Below are positions 8,038-16,205 of a stretch of DNA of 64,000 bases, one piece after another. Source of the stretch: Microlunatus panaciterrae. GTDB taxonomy: Bacteria; Actinomycetota; Actinomycetes; Propionibacteriales; Propionibacteriaceae. Position 1 is the first letter of the stretch. Each line of letters starts with the position of its first letter. A program made the position numbers and the translations under genes. Location of the stretch: NCBI RefSeq assembly GCF_016907535.1, contig NZ_JAFBCF010000001.1, positions 4,004,015-4,068,014 of the forward strand, given 5' to 3'. The notes beneath the pieces were generated by a model. It was not told the DNA's origin. It searched no databases and saw nothing but the letters and a program-made list of their open reading frames with translations.

Positions 8038-9732
8038 TCATGACAGCTCCGCCGCTTCGGCCCGGGACGCCCACTGCGGGAATCGCTCGCCGTCCCGGCG
8101 ACCGTCCAGATAGTTGCGGGCCAGCCGCTCGACGTAGTCGGGCAACTCCGCGGCGGTGACCTTGTGACCACGCAGCTTGCGACCGAAGCCGGCATCGAGG
8201 CCGAGACCGCCGCCCAGGTGGACCTGGAACCCCTCGACCGGCTCCCCGTCCGGCCCGGGCACCAGCTGACCCTTCAGCCCGATGTCGGCGACCTGGATCC
8301 GGGCGCAGGAGTTGGGGCACCCGTTGATGTTCACGGTGATGGGGGAGTCCAACGCACCCAGCCGCTTCTCCAGCTCGTCGGCGACCCGGGTGGCCAGCGC
8401 CTTGGTCTCTACGATGGCGAGCTTGCAGTATTCGATTCCGGTGCAGGCCAGCACCGACCGACGCCAGGTGCGGGGGTCAGCCGACAGACCGAGGACCTCC
8501 ATCTCGCCGATCAGGGAGTCGACCCGGTCCTCGGCCACATCGAGGACCAGCAGCTTCTGCATCGGGGTGGTGCGCAGCCGGGACGAGCCGTGGGCCTCGG
8601 TGACATTGGCGATCTTGACCAGCGTCTCACCGCTGACCCGGCCGGCCGAGGCCGAGAAGCCGACGAAGAACCGCCCGTCCTGCTGCCGGTTTACTCCGAC
8701 GTGGTCGCCCGGACGGTCGGGGGTGGCCGGCGCCGGGCCGTCGATGAGGGTGCGGTGCAGATATTCCGTCTCCAGCACCTGACGGAACTTCTCCGGCCCC
8801 CAGTCGGCGACCAGGAACTTCAGCCGCGCCCGGGTCCGGAGCCGGCGGTAGCCGTAGTCCCGGAACACCCCGGTCACACCGGCCCAGACCTCGGCGACCT
8901 CGGTCAGCGGCACCCAGGCGCCGAGTCGTTGGGCCAGCATCGGGTTGGTGGACAGGCCGCCGCCGACCCACAGGTCGAAGCCAGGACCGTGCTCCGGATG
9001 GTGGACACCGACGAACGCGATGTCGTTGATCTCCGGTACGACGTCCTGCAGCGGATGCCCGGTCAGCGCGGTCTTGTACTTCCGGGGCAGGTTGGAGAAC
9101 TGGGGGTCGCCGATGTAGCGCTCGGCGATCTCCCGGATGGCGGGCGTCGGGTCGATGATCTCGTCAGCGGCGATGCCGGCAACAGGCGAGCCGAGGATGA
9201 CCCGTGGGCAGTCGCCGCACGCCTCGGTGGTGGACAGGCCAACCTCGTCCAGGCGGCGCCAGATCTCGGGCACGTCCTCGATCCGGATCCAGTGCAGCTG
9301 GATGTTCTGCCGGTCGGTGATGTCGGCGGTGCCCCGGGCGAACTCCACCGAGATCTGGCCGATCACCCGCAGCTGCTGCGTTGTCAGCGCGCCGCCGTCG
9401 ATCCGCACCCGCAGCATGAAGTACTTGTCCTCGAGCTGCTCCGGCTCGAGGGTGGCGGTCCGGCCGCCGTCGATGCCGGGCCGGCGCTGGGTGTAGAGGC
9501 CCATCCAACGGAACCGGCCCCGCAGGTCGGCGGGGTCGATGCTGTCGAACCCGTGCACCGCGTAGATGCTCTCGATCCGGCCGCGCACGTTGAGCGGATT
9601 ATCGTCCTTCTTCTGCTGCTCGTTGGCGTTCAGCGGCTCACGGAATCCGAGGCCCCACTGGCCCTCGCCCTTCTTCCGGCGCGGGCGAGCGGTAGCGCCT
9701 GCGGTTCGGGTCTCGCCGGTTGTCGTGGTCAT
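8038..9732 (-). CDS. sir: Ferredoxin-dependent assimilatory sulfite reductase (NirA/SirA type)
   Basis: This 564-residue siroheme enzyme reduces sulfite to sulfide. The two cluster motifs are present near residues 440 and 485: CTGIEYC (C-x5-C) and NGCPNSCAR (C-x3-C). The final cysteine also bridges to siroheme. The duplicated NIR_SIR half-domains (MLRVRIDGG and FFVGF starts) and the ACGDCPRVI segment match the mycobacterial sulfite reductase. In that enzyme a Tyr-Cys crosslink lies near the active site; candidate partners here are the Tyr in MGLYTQRR and the Cys in ACGDC. The ATG at 9732 has a GAGGA site. This is the first structural gene of the operon. Confidence 0.93.
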   Translation of the reverse strand: MTTTTGETRTAGATARPRRKKGEGQWGLGFREPLNANEQQKKDDNPLNVRGRIESIYAVHGFDSIDPADLRGRFRWMGLYTQRRPGIDGGRTATLEPEQLEDKYFMLRVRIDGGALTTQQLRVIGQISVEFARGTADITDRQNIQLHWIRIEDVPEIWRRLDEVGLSTTEACGDCPRVILGSPVAGIAADEIIDPTPAIREIAERYIGDPQFSNLPRKYKTALTGHPLQDVVPEINDIAFVGVHHPEHGPGFDLWVGGGLSTNPMLAQRLGAWVPLTEVAEVWAGVTGVFRDYGYRRLRTRARLKFLVADWGPEKFRQVLETEYLHRTLIDGPAPATPDRPGDHVGVNRQQDGRFFVGFSASAGRVSGETLVKIANVTEAHGSSRLRTTPMQKLLVLDVAEDRVDSLIGEMEVLGLSADPRTWRRSVLACTGIEYCKLAIVETKALATRVADELEKRLGALDSPITVNINGCPNSCARIQVADIGLKGQLVPGPDGEPVEGFQVHLGGGLGLDAGFGRKLRGHKVTAAELPDYVERLARNYLDGRRDGERFPQWASRAEAAELS

Positions 9733-9836
9733 CTCGTCCTCAGTGTGGTGAGTCGCGGAGCGGCTGGAAGTCTGCTCAGGCACCTGCCTGCGTCAGCACG
9801 GCAGTGTGCTGCGATGGTGCTGAGCGCGTGGTCGTC
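9733..9836 (-). promoter_or_regulatory. Putative cysteine attenuator between leader peptide and sulfite reductase
   Basis: Read on the minus strand, a TCAGCAC segment (9823-9817), a CAGCAC segment (9811-9806) and a GTGCTGA segment (9799-9793) follow the leader stop codon. The third can pair with either of the first two, so two hairpins exclude each other. A further CAGGCA/TGCCTG hairpin (9777-9790) lies closer to the sulfite reductase start. This is the layout expected of ribosome-controlled attenuation. The function is inferred from layout only. Confidence 0.5.
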
Positions 9837-10013
9837 TCAGTACGTCTGCGAATGACAGATCATTGACTCGGTGCGACCGAGGTCCACGAACCGGCGCGTG
9901 GTGAGCCAGGCCGACGTGCCCTGCGCCGGCGCCGAAGAGGCGTTCCGCGGGCTGACGTCGGCTGCGCCCGACGACTGAGTTCGGCTCGGCAGAGCTCCCA
10001 GTCTGATGCGCAT
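9837..10013 (-). CDS. Cysteine leader peptide of the sulfate operon
   Basis: The frame encodes 58 residues starting MRIRLGALPSRTQ, and its C-terminal part reads WLTTRRFVDLGR then TESMICHSQTY. This resembles the actinobacterial leader-peptide pattern LTxRRxVDLxRxxSxxC found ahead of sulfur-assimilation genes. The only Cys codon (TGT, 9857-9855) lies five codons before the final Tyr and stop region. A GGAAGG ribosome site sits seven bases before the ATG at 10013. An overlapping longer frame (9793-10062) carries no such motif. The likely role is to sense charged Cys-tRNA and set expression of the downstream operon. Confidence 0.7.
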   Translation of the reverse strand: MRIRLGALPSRTQSSGAADVSPRNASSAPAQGTSAWLTTRRFVDLGRTESMICHSQTY

Positions 10014-10113
10014 GGGTCAACCTTCCGCCCTGACGACCTCCCGGATCAAGTCGAAATCTCAAATAGTAAGATGAGGTATCAGAATATGGTACGTCGACCG
10101 GACTGAGCCCGCC
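10014..10113 (-). promoter_or_regulatory. AT-rich promoter region of the sulfate operon
   Basis: The segment 10044-10096 is markedly AT-rich for this genome and lies directly upstream of the leader peptide's ribosome site. On the minus strand it holds TATTCT and TACTAT, possible -10 boxes, without a clear -35. A CTCA-N10-TGAG inverted repeat (10058-10075) could be an operator. The stop codon of the next gene upstream ends the region. Confidence 0.45.
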
Positions 10114-11445
10114 TCACCCGGCTGTCAGCTCCGCTGCCGCAAGGATCACCGCGGCAGCGGACCACCCGAGCGGCGCCACCGAGGCCGGTGACCCGTCGGC
10201 CAGCACCTTCTCCGGAATCGACCCTCCCGCTGTGCGGTGGACGTCCAACCAGCGGAGGTAGTGGACTGCGGACTCCCGGTCCCCCAGGGCTGCGGCGACC
10301 AGGGCGTAGGTCGCCGTCGTCGGCGTCCAGCTGATCCCGTCAGGCCGCCAGCCCCCGCCAGGAGCCAGTCCACCCGCTGGTCTCGCCATCTCACTGGCTG
10401 AGCGACGCCAGGCGTCGACGACGTCGGCCGGGTGCTCTCGCACGAAGGGTGGCAGTAGGAAGGAGGCGCCGAGGTCGACCGAGCGAGCCGGTCCGCCGAG
10501 GTAGCGCGGATAGCCATCCGGCCCGAACCTGGTGCTGATGGCGGTGCGGAGGTCGATGGCCCGGCTGGTGTTGGTCTCCGCCGCGCGGGTGGCCCCGATC
10601 GTGCGGTAAAGCCGTCCGGCCGACTCCGACCCGGCCAGCAGCACGGCCGCGGTCGCCAGGCTGAGCCGGTCCTCGCTGGGCTTCTCCCAGTAGTCCGAGG
10701 ACGGTGGCGGGAGGTGGCTGTCCGGATCCAGCGCGTTGCCGATCGCAGCTGAGGACGCATCGAGCAGGCGTCGATGGCTGCGGACGTAGTCGGCACGTTC
10801 AGACCTGGGCACCGTGCCTGCCACCACCTCGAGCGCCCACAACGACCAGCCCACGCCGTCGAGCTGGCTGCCGCGGTCGTCCGGCACCAGGCTGCCGTCG
10901 GTCCGGTAGCGGGCCTGGAACGTGCCATCGTGACCCTGGACACGGGTCAGGAAGTTCAGCACATGCTCAGCGTCGCCGTGATGCCCGGTGCGGGCCAACG
11001 CGGCAGCAACGAAGGCGGAGTCGCGGGGCCAGACGTTGTTCCAGGGCGGAGGCGCTCCGGCGACCGCCACCCCGCCGGGCTGGGCGAGCAGGTGGAGATC
11101 CAGCAGCGCATCGCGCACCAGGGTGGTGTCGCCCAGCTCCGGCACCGACGGGACGGTACCGGCTGCCAACCAGTCCTGCTGCCGGCGGACCTGGCTGGCC
11201 GCGTCCGGTGTGTCGCGCAGCACCCGGGTTCCGGCTATCAGCTGGCCTTCGTCACCAGGCTTGACCTCGACCACCGAGCCGTCCCTGCCGACCGCCAGAG
11301 TGGAGAGGTAGAGCGGTACGCGGCTCTGCCGATGCTGCAGCCAGCCCGCGGTGAGCGTGACCACCACCACCAGCGCCGCAGCCAGCCACCACAGGCCCGC
11401 CGCCCGGGAGGGCCGCGCCAACTGGTGGAGATGGCCCGTGGTCAC
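10114..11445 (-). CDS. Membrane-anchored GH15 (glucoamylase-like) hydrolase
   Basis: The protein has 443 residues. An uncleaved N-terminal membrane helix (about residues 18-35, LWWLAAALVVVVTLTAGWL) precedes an (alpha/alpha) six-barrel-like domain. NNVWPRDSAF near residue 138 matches the substrate-binding Trp-x-Arg-Asp of GH15-like enzymes, and GSIPEKV followed by PLGWSAAAVILA at the C-terminus is also typical. It is shorter than classic glucoamylases, and I could not fix both catalytic glutamates with confidence, so activity is unproven. The catalytic part should face outside. It begins four bases after the YihY gene stop, so the two form one transcription unit. Confidence 0.65.
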   Translation of the reverse strand: MTTGHLHQLARPSRAAGLWWLAAALVVVVTLTAGWLQHRQSRVPLYLSTLAVGRDGSVVEVKPGDEGQLIAGTRVLRDTPDAASQVRRQQDWLAAGTVPSVPELGDTTLVRDALLDLHLLAQPGGVAVAGAPPPWNNVWPRDSAFVAAALARTGHHGDAEHVLNFLTRVQGHDGTFQARYRTDGSLVPDDRGSQLDGVGWSLWALEVVAGTVPRSERADYVRSHRRLLDASSAAIGNALDPDSHLPPPSSDYWEKPSEDRLSLATAAVLLAGSESAGRLYRTIGATRAAETNTSRAIDLRTAISTRFGPDGYPRYLGGPARSVDLGASFLLPPFVREHPADVVDAWRRSASEMARPAGGLAPGGGWRPDGISWTPTTATYALVAAALGDRESAVHYLRWLDVHRTAGGSIPEKVLADGSPASVAPLGWSAAAVILAAAELTAG

Positions 11446-11449
11446 CCGC

Positions 11450-12400
11450 TCAGTCTGGCAGACGCGTCGCCTCGTCGATCTGGTCCGCCTGGGCCGGGTG
11501 GATGCCCGAGAGCCGGGGCCAGACCACGTCCAGGGCGGCGTTGAACGCGGCGCCGATCAGCACCGCGATCGCGATCACGTACAACCAGATCAGGACCGCG
11601 ATCGGCGCGGCGAGCGGACCGTAGATCGAGGTGCCCCCGGTGGAGACGCTCAGCACCACCCGGAGGAGGGCGCTGCCGCCGATCCACATCAGCAGGGTCA
11701 GTGCCGCGCCCGGCAGGTCCGCTCGCCATCGCGTCCGTACGGGCACCGCCAGGTGGTACAGGGTGGCGAGGATGCAGACCGATCCCAGCAGGACCACCGG
11801 CCAGTACAGCGCACCGACGATCTCCAGCTGGCTGGGCAGGATCTCATCGATGACGGTGGGACCGGCCAGCACCAGCGGGAGCAGCACCACCCCGACCAGC
11901 AGGAAGACCAGGTAGAGCGAGAAGGACAGCGCCCGGGTGCGGACGATGCCGCGTTTGCCGGCCAGACCGTACATGATGGTGATCGTGTCGACGAAGACGT
12001 TCAGTGCCCGCGAACCTGACCAGAGGGCGATGATGAAGCCAATGGAGATGATCTCGAACCGGCCGCCGGCCAGCACCTCGTCCAGAGTGGGTTTGATCAC
12101 CTTGTTGACGGAGTCGGTGGTCAGCGCCCGGGAGGCCAGGGCCAGCACCTGGGAACGGAAGTTGCTGACCGTCTTGACGTCGAAGCGGTTGGCGACATAG
12201 CCGATGGCTCCAGCAAGACCGAAGATCAACGGCGGCAGGGACAGAATGGCGAAGAAGGCCGCCTCGGCGGCGAGCCCGGTGACCCGGTAGCGGAAGCAGG
12301 CGCCGACCGTCTGGGCCAGCAGGCGCCAGACCGACCGCATCCACGCGCTCGGCGCCCGGTGCAGCGGAAACCTCCGTGCAGGCCGCCCGCGATCTCCCAT
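11450..12400 (-). CDS. YihY/BrkB family inner-membrane protein
   Basis: The protein has 316 residues with about six membrane helices, including ITIMYG-preceded and LYLVFLLVGVVLLPLVLAG segments. The family signature AAEAAFFAILSLPPLIFGLAGAI lies near residue 42 and an IYGPLAAPIAVLIWLY stretch near residue 262. Family members were once called ribonuclease BN; they are membrane proteins of uncertain transport function. The polar C-terminus is short. It lies upstream of the GH15-like gene with a four-base gap, and I see no clear functional link between the two. Confidence 0.85.
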   Translation of the reverse strand: MGDRGRPARRFPLHRAPSAWMRSVWRLLAQTVGACFRYRVTGLAAEAAFFAILSLPPLIFGLAGAIGYVANRFDVKTVSNFRSQVLALASRALTTDSVNKVIKPTLDEVLAGGRFEIISIGFIIALWSGSRALNVFVDTITIMYGLAGKRGIVRTRALSFSLYLVFLLVGVVLLPLVLAGPTVIDEILPSQLEIVGALYWPVVLLGSVCILATLYHLAVPVRTRWRADLPGAALTLLMWIGGSALLRVVLSVSTGGTSIYGPLAAPIAVLIWLYVIAIAVLIGAAFNAALDVVWPRLSGIHPAQADQIDEATRLPD

Positions 12401-12483
12401 GACCTCAGCCTAGGGGAGGGGTGATCGAAGCCCGGGATGCCACGTCTCCTGGTCCGCTGACCCTTCCAGCCCTTCGCCTGGCG

Positions 12484-14004
12484 TCAAGGTGGCGGTGCCA
12501 CCCACGAGGGACGGCGAAGTTGATATCGGCCGGCACGAGCGATGACGGGCCAGCGGTTGATCGTCGCCTCCGTTGCGCGCGTGAACCCGAACCGCGTGCT
12601 GTAGCGCACCACCAGGGTCGCGGACCCGCTGCTCAGATAGCTTAGCGCAAACCGCTGCCATTCAGGGTCGTTGTGGCGTCTGAGGTTGCTGCCTTCTGAG
12701 CGTCGGACGTAGGAATACCCGCCCAGGTCGAGGGAGAGGTGACACCCCCGGTCCAGGTTGCGACTGAGAACGTCGAGTTCGATCAGAGTGCTCGGGTCGT
12801 CTGAGGTGATGCAGCCGGGGAGGGTGCGGACGGCGGCTTGCAGGCGCGCCGCGGGGAAGGAGTGCCCGAAGCGCGCCCCTCTCAGCGGCACAGCGTAGAC
12901 GGTGAGGCCGACCACCAGAGCCGCGGTCACGAGGACGGGTGCCCTGGGCCTCCACCGGGCCGTCCTGCGCAGGAGTGGTCCTGTCGCTGCGCCGACCGTG
13001 ATGGCCGCCGGTCCTGCGATCAGGCCCGGATAGTGCGGAAACCAGGACGGCACGGCAAGCAGCATCAGCGACAGGATGCCCAGCAACGCGACGGCGAGGC
13101 GAGCCTCCGGCAGGTGGGTCGCGAGCACCGCGGCTAGGACGAAACACAGGACGGCGACCCCCACCAGCAGTGGTAGCCACGCCGCCAGCGGCTGCTTGAG
13201 CAGGCCGAGTCCCGTCATGTCGGCCAACCGTGCAGTCACGGGTGTCGCGGAACGAGCCCGATCCACTTGGTTGACGATGACATAACGCCACATCTGCACC
13301 GGAGAGGCGAGAAAGAATGGCAGACAGACCACGGTTCCGGCACCGACCGCGCCGAGTGTCAACCAGAGCAGCTGTCGGAGGCCGGCAGCGCGTAGGAGCC
13401 AGACGGCGAGCACCAGGAACGGGACGACTCCCCAGATCTTCACCACAGTGGCATAGCCCAACAGCGCCCCGGCCAGCACCACCCAGCCGGCGACGTCGCG
13501 GCGCCGCTCGCGGCACAGGAGCAGGAGGGCGACGACGAGACAGGTGCCGGCGACCGGTTCCAGCCGGGTGGTCTGTTCGACGGCGACCGCCGGGTAGAAG
13601 ACCGCATAGAAGAGGCCACCGAAGACCGCACCGAAGATCGTGGCGGGCCTCAGGATCCGGTAGATCACAACGGCATTCAGGCTCCCTAGGAGCATGCAAC
13701 CCAGCCTGGCGAGCGCCATCGCCTGGGCGTCTCCGACCCCGTAGCCGAGCACCGCGAACGGGGCCAGAGCCAGCACGATCCCGGGCGGGTGGAGCAGCAG
13801 GAAGTCGCGATAGGGCATCCTGCCGTGCACCAGGCCGATGGCGGCTCCGAAGTAGACGGCGGAGTCATACTGCTTGACCGCATAGAGGCCGGAGGAGCGC
13901 AGTACCGGAATCAGCCGAGCGAGGAAGGCGGCGGCGGCTATGGCCAGCGCCAGCAACCAGCCGAGCCTGGGGGCCGGTGCGACCGCTTCTCCTTCATCCC
14001 CCAT
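12484..14004 (-). CDS. GT-C fold integral-membrane glycosyltransferase (GT39/GT87-like)
   Basis: This 506-residue protein has roughly eleven membrane helices and a soluble C-terminal domain of about 110 residues. The first external loop reads KQYDSAVYFGAAIGLVHG followed by MPYRDFLLLHPPG, where DS and the downstream Asp and His mimic the catalytic loop of polyprenyl-phosphate-sugar-dependent transferases. Acceptor and donor are unknown; cell-envelope glycan or protein mannosylation are possible. I prefer the ATG at 14004 to a TTG at 14028; neither has a convincing ribosome site. The gene is divergent from the methyltransferase gene at 14190. Confidence 0.7.
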   Translation of the reverse strand: MGDEGEAVAPAPRLGWLLALAIAAAAFLARLIPVLRSSGLYAVKQYDSAVYFGAAIGLVHGRMPYRDFLLLHPPGIVLALAPFAVLGYGVGDAQAMALARLGCMLLGSLNAVVIYRILRPATIFGAVFGGLFYAVFYPAVAVEQTTRLEPVAGTCLVVALLLLCRERRRDVAGWVVLAGALLGYATVVKIWGVVPFLVLAVWLLRAAGLRQLLWLTLGAVGAGTVVCLPFFLASPVQMWRYVIVNQVDRARSATPVTARLADMTGLGLLKQPLAAWLPLLVGVAVLCFVLAAVLATHLPEARLAVALLGILSLMLLAVPSWFPHYPGLIAGPAAITVGAATGPLLRRTARWRPRAPVLVTAALVVGLTVYAVPLRGARFGHSFPAARLQAAVRTLPGCITSDDPSTLIELDVLSRNLDRGCHLSLDLGGYSYVRRSEGSNLRRHNDPEWQRFALSYLSSGSATLVVRYSTRFGFTRATEATINRWPVIARAGRYQLRRPSWVAPPP

Positions 14005-14189
14005 AGCGACCAGTGAAGCAGTCGACAACCCCGATAGCCAGACACTGCACCTGTGGGTTGGGGACGCCCCGGCCCCCTCACCCGTTGCGCTGGTGGCCGG
14101 CGGACTGCCAGCTGGGGGTGGATCCTGGATTCGAGTGGTCAGATCCCAGCACCGGGGGGCTCTGGATCCTCAGAAGGGTGGGGAACATC

Positions 14190-14990
14190 ATGGGGAGTGC
14201 GGTTCCGGGTGACCGGTGGTCGAGTGGTGAGCAGTACGAGCCGTATATCGGCCGCTGGAGCCGAGCGGTCGCCTCGGACTTCGTCGCGTGGCTGGGCCTC
14301 CCGGCTAGGGCGACCTGGCTCGACGTGGGATGCGGTACGGGGGCGCTCAGCGGGGCTGTGCAGCGTCTGGCAGCACCGTCACACCTGCTGGGGGTGGACC
14401 CGTCGCCGGCGTTCATCGACTACGCACGCAGCCACGTGGTCGACTCGGCGGTCAGCTTCGCCGTCGGTGACGCGCAGCGGCTCCCCGCCGACGATGGCTC
14501 CTTCGACGCCGTCGTGTCGGGGCTGGTGCTGAACTTCATCCCGGACCGTCCCGGTGCGCTGGGCGAGATGCGTCGGGTGGCCCGCAGCGGCGGTGTCGTT
14601 GCTGCCTACGTCTGGGACTATCCAGGAGAGATGTGGCTGCTTCGGCACTTCTGGGACGCGGCGGTTGAGCTCGACGCTGCTGCCCTCGACCTGCACGAGG
14701 GATACCGGTTCGCCTTCTGCCGGCAGGCGGAACTGGCGCTGCTGTTCGAGGCTGCCGGGTTCGCGCAGGTGGTGAGCCGGGGTCTTGTGGTCCCTACGGT
14801 GTTCTCCAGCTTCGACGACTATTGGCAGCCGTTCCTGGGTGGCCAGGGACCTGCACCGACCTACGTCAGATCCCTGGATGAGAACCGGCGCAACGAGCTC
14901 CGCACTGCCGTCCATGACCGCCTTCCGCAGGGCCACGACGGGTCGATCTCCCTGTCGGCACGCGCCTGGGCAGTCAAGGCGCGTCGTTAG
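14190..14990 (+). CDS. Class I SAM-dependent methyltransferase
   Basis: The protein has 266 residues. Motif I reads LDVGCGTGALS near residue 47, motif II has GVDPSPAFIDYA, and motif III has VGDAQRLPADDGSFDAVVS, all typical of the UbiE/Methyltransf_11 type fold that binds S-adenosylmethionine. After the core, residues 165-250 form a substrate region without a recognisable signature. The substrate is unknown. The start at 14190 has an AGAAGGGTGGGG site; an open frame extends upstream to 14013 but is Cys/Pro/Arg-rich and unlike a protein start. The gene stands alone. Confidence 0.85.
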   Translation: MGSAVPGDRWSSGEQYEPYIGRWSRAVASDFVAWLGLPARATWLDVGCGTGALSGAVQRLAAPSHLLGVDPSPAFIDYARSHVVDSAVSFAVGDAQRLPADDGSFDAVVSGLVLNFIPDRPGALGEMRRVARSGGVVAAYVWDYPGEMWLLRHFWDAAVELDAAALDLHEGYRFAFCRQAELALLFEAAGFAQVVSRGLVVPTVFSSFDDYWQPFLGGQGPAPTYVRSLDENRRNELRTAVHDRLPQGHDGSISLSARAWAVKARR

Positions 14991-15028
14991 CGCCGGCTGC
15001 GAACACCGCCGGGCGGGGTCGAGTAGCC

Positions 15029-15051
15029 GCCCTTCGACGGGGTCAGGGCGC
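15029..15051. repeat. Degenerate copy of the dispersed CTTCGACAGGCTCAGGGC element
   Basis: GCCCTTCGACGGGGTCAGGGC differs from the consensus GCCCTTCGACAGGCTCAGGGC at two positions. It lies between the methyltransferase stop and the arsR stop and slightly overlaps the last arsR codons. Confidence 0.55.
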
Positions 15052-15402
15052 GCATTCGGAGCTCCCGATCAGGGCGGCCAGGCTCGCCAACGCCTCGGAC
15101 CGGGCCCGGTAGTAGACCCAGACCCCTCTCTTGGAGCGATCGAGCAACCCCACCTCGTGCAGCACCTTGAGGTGATGGCTGATGGTGGGTTGGGAGAGGT
15201 CGAAGGCATCGGTGAGGTCGCAGACGCAGGCTTCACCACCCTTGTGGGACGCCACCATCGACATCAACCGCAGCCGAACGGGATCGGCCAGCGCCTTCAG
15301 CAGCGGCGCGATCTGCTCCGCCTGAGGCTGGCTCAATGGTTCACGGGACAGGGGCGGGCAACAGGCCACTGCCTCGACCGGACTCAGCATTAACTTCGAC
15401 AC
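15043..15402 (-). CDS. arsR: ArsR/SmtB-family metalloregulatory repressor
   Basis: The 119-residue winged-helix protein contains ACVCDLTDAFDLSQPTISHH at residues 58-77, with the CxC of arsenite-sensing ArsR proteins on the recognition-helix side. A second cysteine pair (ACCPPL) lies near the N-terminus at residues 14-15. LKALADPVRLRLMSMV is the usual first helix pair. It should repress the divergent arsI/cadI gene and itself until As(III), Cd(II) or a related ion binds. The start is either the GTG at 15402 (MSKLML, common for the family) or the ATG at 15390; neither has a strong ribosome site, so the transcript may be nearly leaderless. Confidence 0.85.
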   Translation of the reverse strand: MSKLMLSPVEAVACCPPLSREPLSQPQAEQIAPLLKALADPVRLRLMSMVASHKGGEACVCDLTDAFDLSQPTISHHLKVLHEVGLLDRSKRGVWVYYRARSEALASLAALIGSSECAP

Positions 15403-15485
15403 CCATCTATATTGACATGAGTCGATGTCCGTGGCAACCTACACACATAGACCATCGTCTAAGTCTCAATACCTGGAGGAACGTC
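15403..15485. promoter_or_regulatory. Divergent arsR-arsI promoter/operator region
   Basis: This 83-base spacer separates the arsR and arsI starts. It contains TTGACA at about 15412-15417 on the plus strand as a -35 candidate for arsI, and an imperfect inverted repeat CATC-N16-GATG that overlaps it, a likely ArsR site. A GGAGGA ribosome site precedes the arsI ATG. Confidence 0.5.
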
Positions 15486-15983
15486 ATGTCCCGAGTACAG
15501 CTGGCCCTCAACGTCGACAGCATCGACGAGGCGGTTGCCTTCTACTCCAAGCTGTTCGGTGCCGAACCGGCCAAGCGCCGCCCCGGCTACGCCAACTTCG
15601 CCATTGCCGAACCGCCTCTCAAGCTTGTCCTGCTGGAGAACCCTGGTCAGGGCGGCTCTCTCAACCATCTCGGCGTCGAGGTTGCCGACGTCGACACCGT
15701 CGATGCCGAGCAGACCCGCCTTGCCGAGGCGGGTCTGGCCTCGATCGACGAGCGTGGAACCACCTGCTGCTACGCGAAGCAGGACAAGTTCTGGGTGGAG
15801 GGAGCGCCGAGCGGCGAGCGGTGGGAGATCTACACCGTCCTGGCTGACAGCCAGAGCTTCTTTGCCACCACGCCCGAGCAGGACGCCTGCTGTGGCCCTC
15901 AACAGGTGGCAGCTGAACACGCTGCGACAGCTGACCAGGGGGCTGCGGGCGAGCCGGTAGCCAGCGTCGGCGGCTGCTGCTGA
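15486..15983 (+). CDS. arsI: ArsI/CadI-type glyoxalase-fold protein
   Basis: This 165-residue protein of the vicinal-oxygen-chelate fold (residues 1-120) matches cadmium-induced CadI and the organoarsenical C-As lyase ArsI. The metal/arsenic-binding pair is C94-C95 in TTCCYAKQDKFWV, with NHLGVEV supplying a likely metal histidine and WEIYTV the glutamate. ArsI cleaves trivalent methyl- or aryl-arsenicals to arsenite. The C-terminal tail (residues 130-165) carries more cysteines (DACCGP and the final GGCC), which may help capture metal. It is divergent from arsR. No arsenite efflux pump is nearby. Whether it acts on organoarsenic or serves as a metal-binding protein cannot be told from sequence. 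Confidence 0.85.
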   Translation: MSRVQLALNVDSIDEAVAFYSKLFGAEPAKRRPGYANFAIAEPPLKLVLLENPGQGGSLNHLGVEVADVDTVDAEQTRLAEAGLASIDERGTTCCYAKQDKFWVEGAPSGERWEIYTVLADSQSFFATTPEQDACCGPQQVAAEHAATADQGAAGEPVASVGGCC

Positions 15984-16005
15984 GAGGTCCCGGCTCTCCG
16001 AAGCC

Positions 16006-16051
16006 CTGTGGGCGGGATTTCTACCGTGGTCGGTAGGGATCCCGCCCACAG
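16006..16051 (+). terminator. Long hairpin terminator after arsI
   Basis: A 21-bp stem (16006-16026 with 16031-16051, two G-T wobbles) closes a four-base TGGT loop 22 bases after the arsI stop. Its length and position make it a strong terminator candidate. Confidence 0.8.
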
Positions 16052-16205
16052 ACGGTTGGCGGAGCAAACCATTCTGTCTGCGGCGGCGAATAGGGTCTTG
16101 CGGTACGCATGTTGATGCAGAACGATCGTCGGGGCGCGGACAGTTCACTCCTCTTGGCCTCGACGCGATGCGGCACAGGGGACCTAGGGAACGGATCTAC
16201 GGAAC

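Noticed and set aside
8164..9855. 563-residue open frame opposite the sulfite reductase gene
   Set aside because: It is the complement of a strongly supported siroheme enzyme gene in a high-GC genome, where long antisense frames are common; it has no family motif or ribosome site.
9793..10062. 89-residue minus-strand frame upstream of the sulfite reductase gene
   Set aside because: The overlapping frame 9837-10013 has a good ribosome site and the cysteine leader motif, while this one has neither.
14013..14189. Long N-terminal form of the methyltransferase
   Set aside because: The extension is Cys/Pro/Trp-rich, lacks a ribosome site and overlaps the divergent GT-C promoter area.
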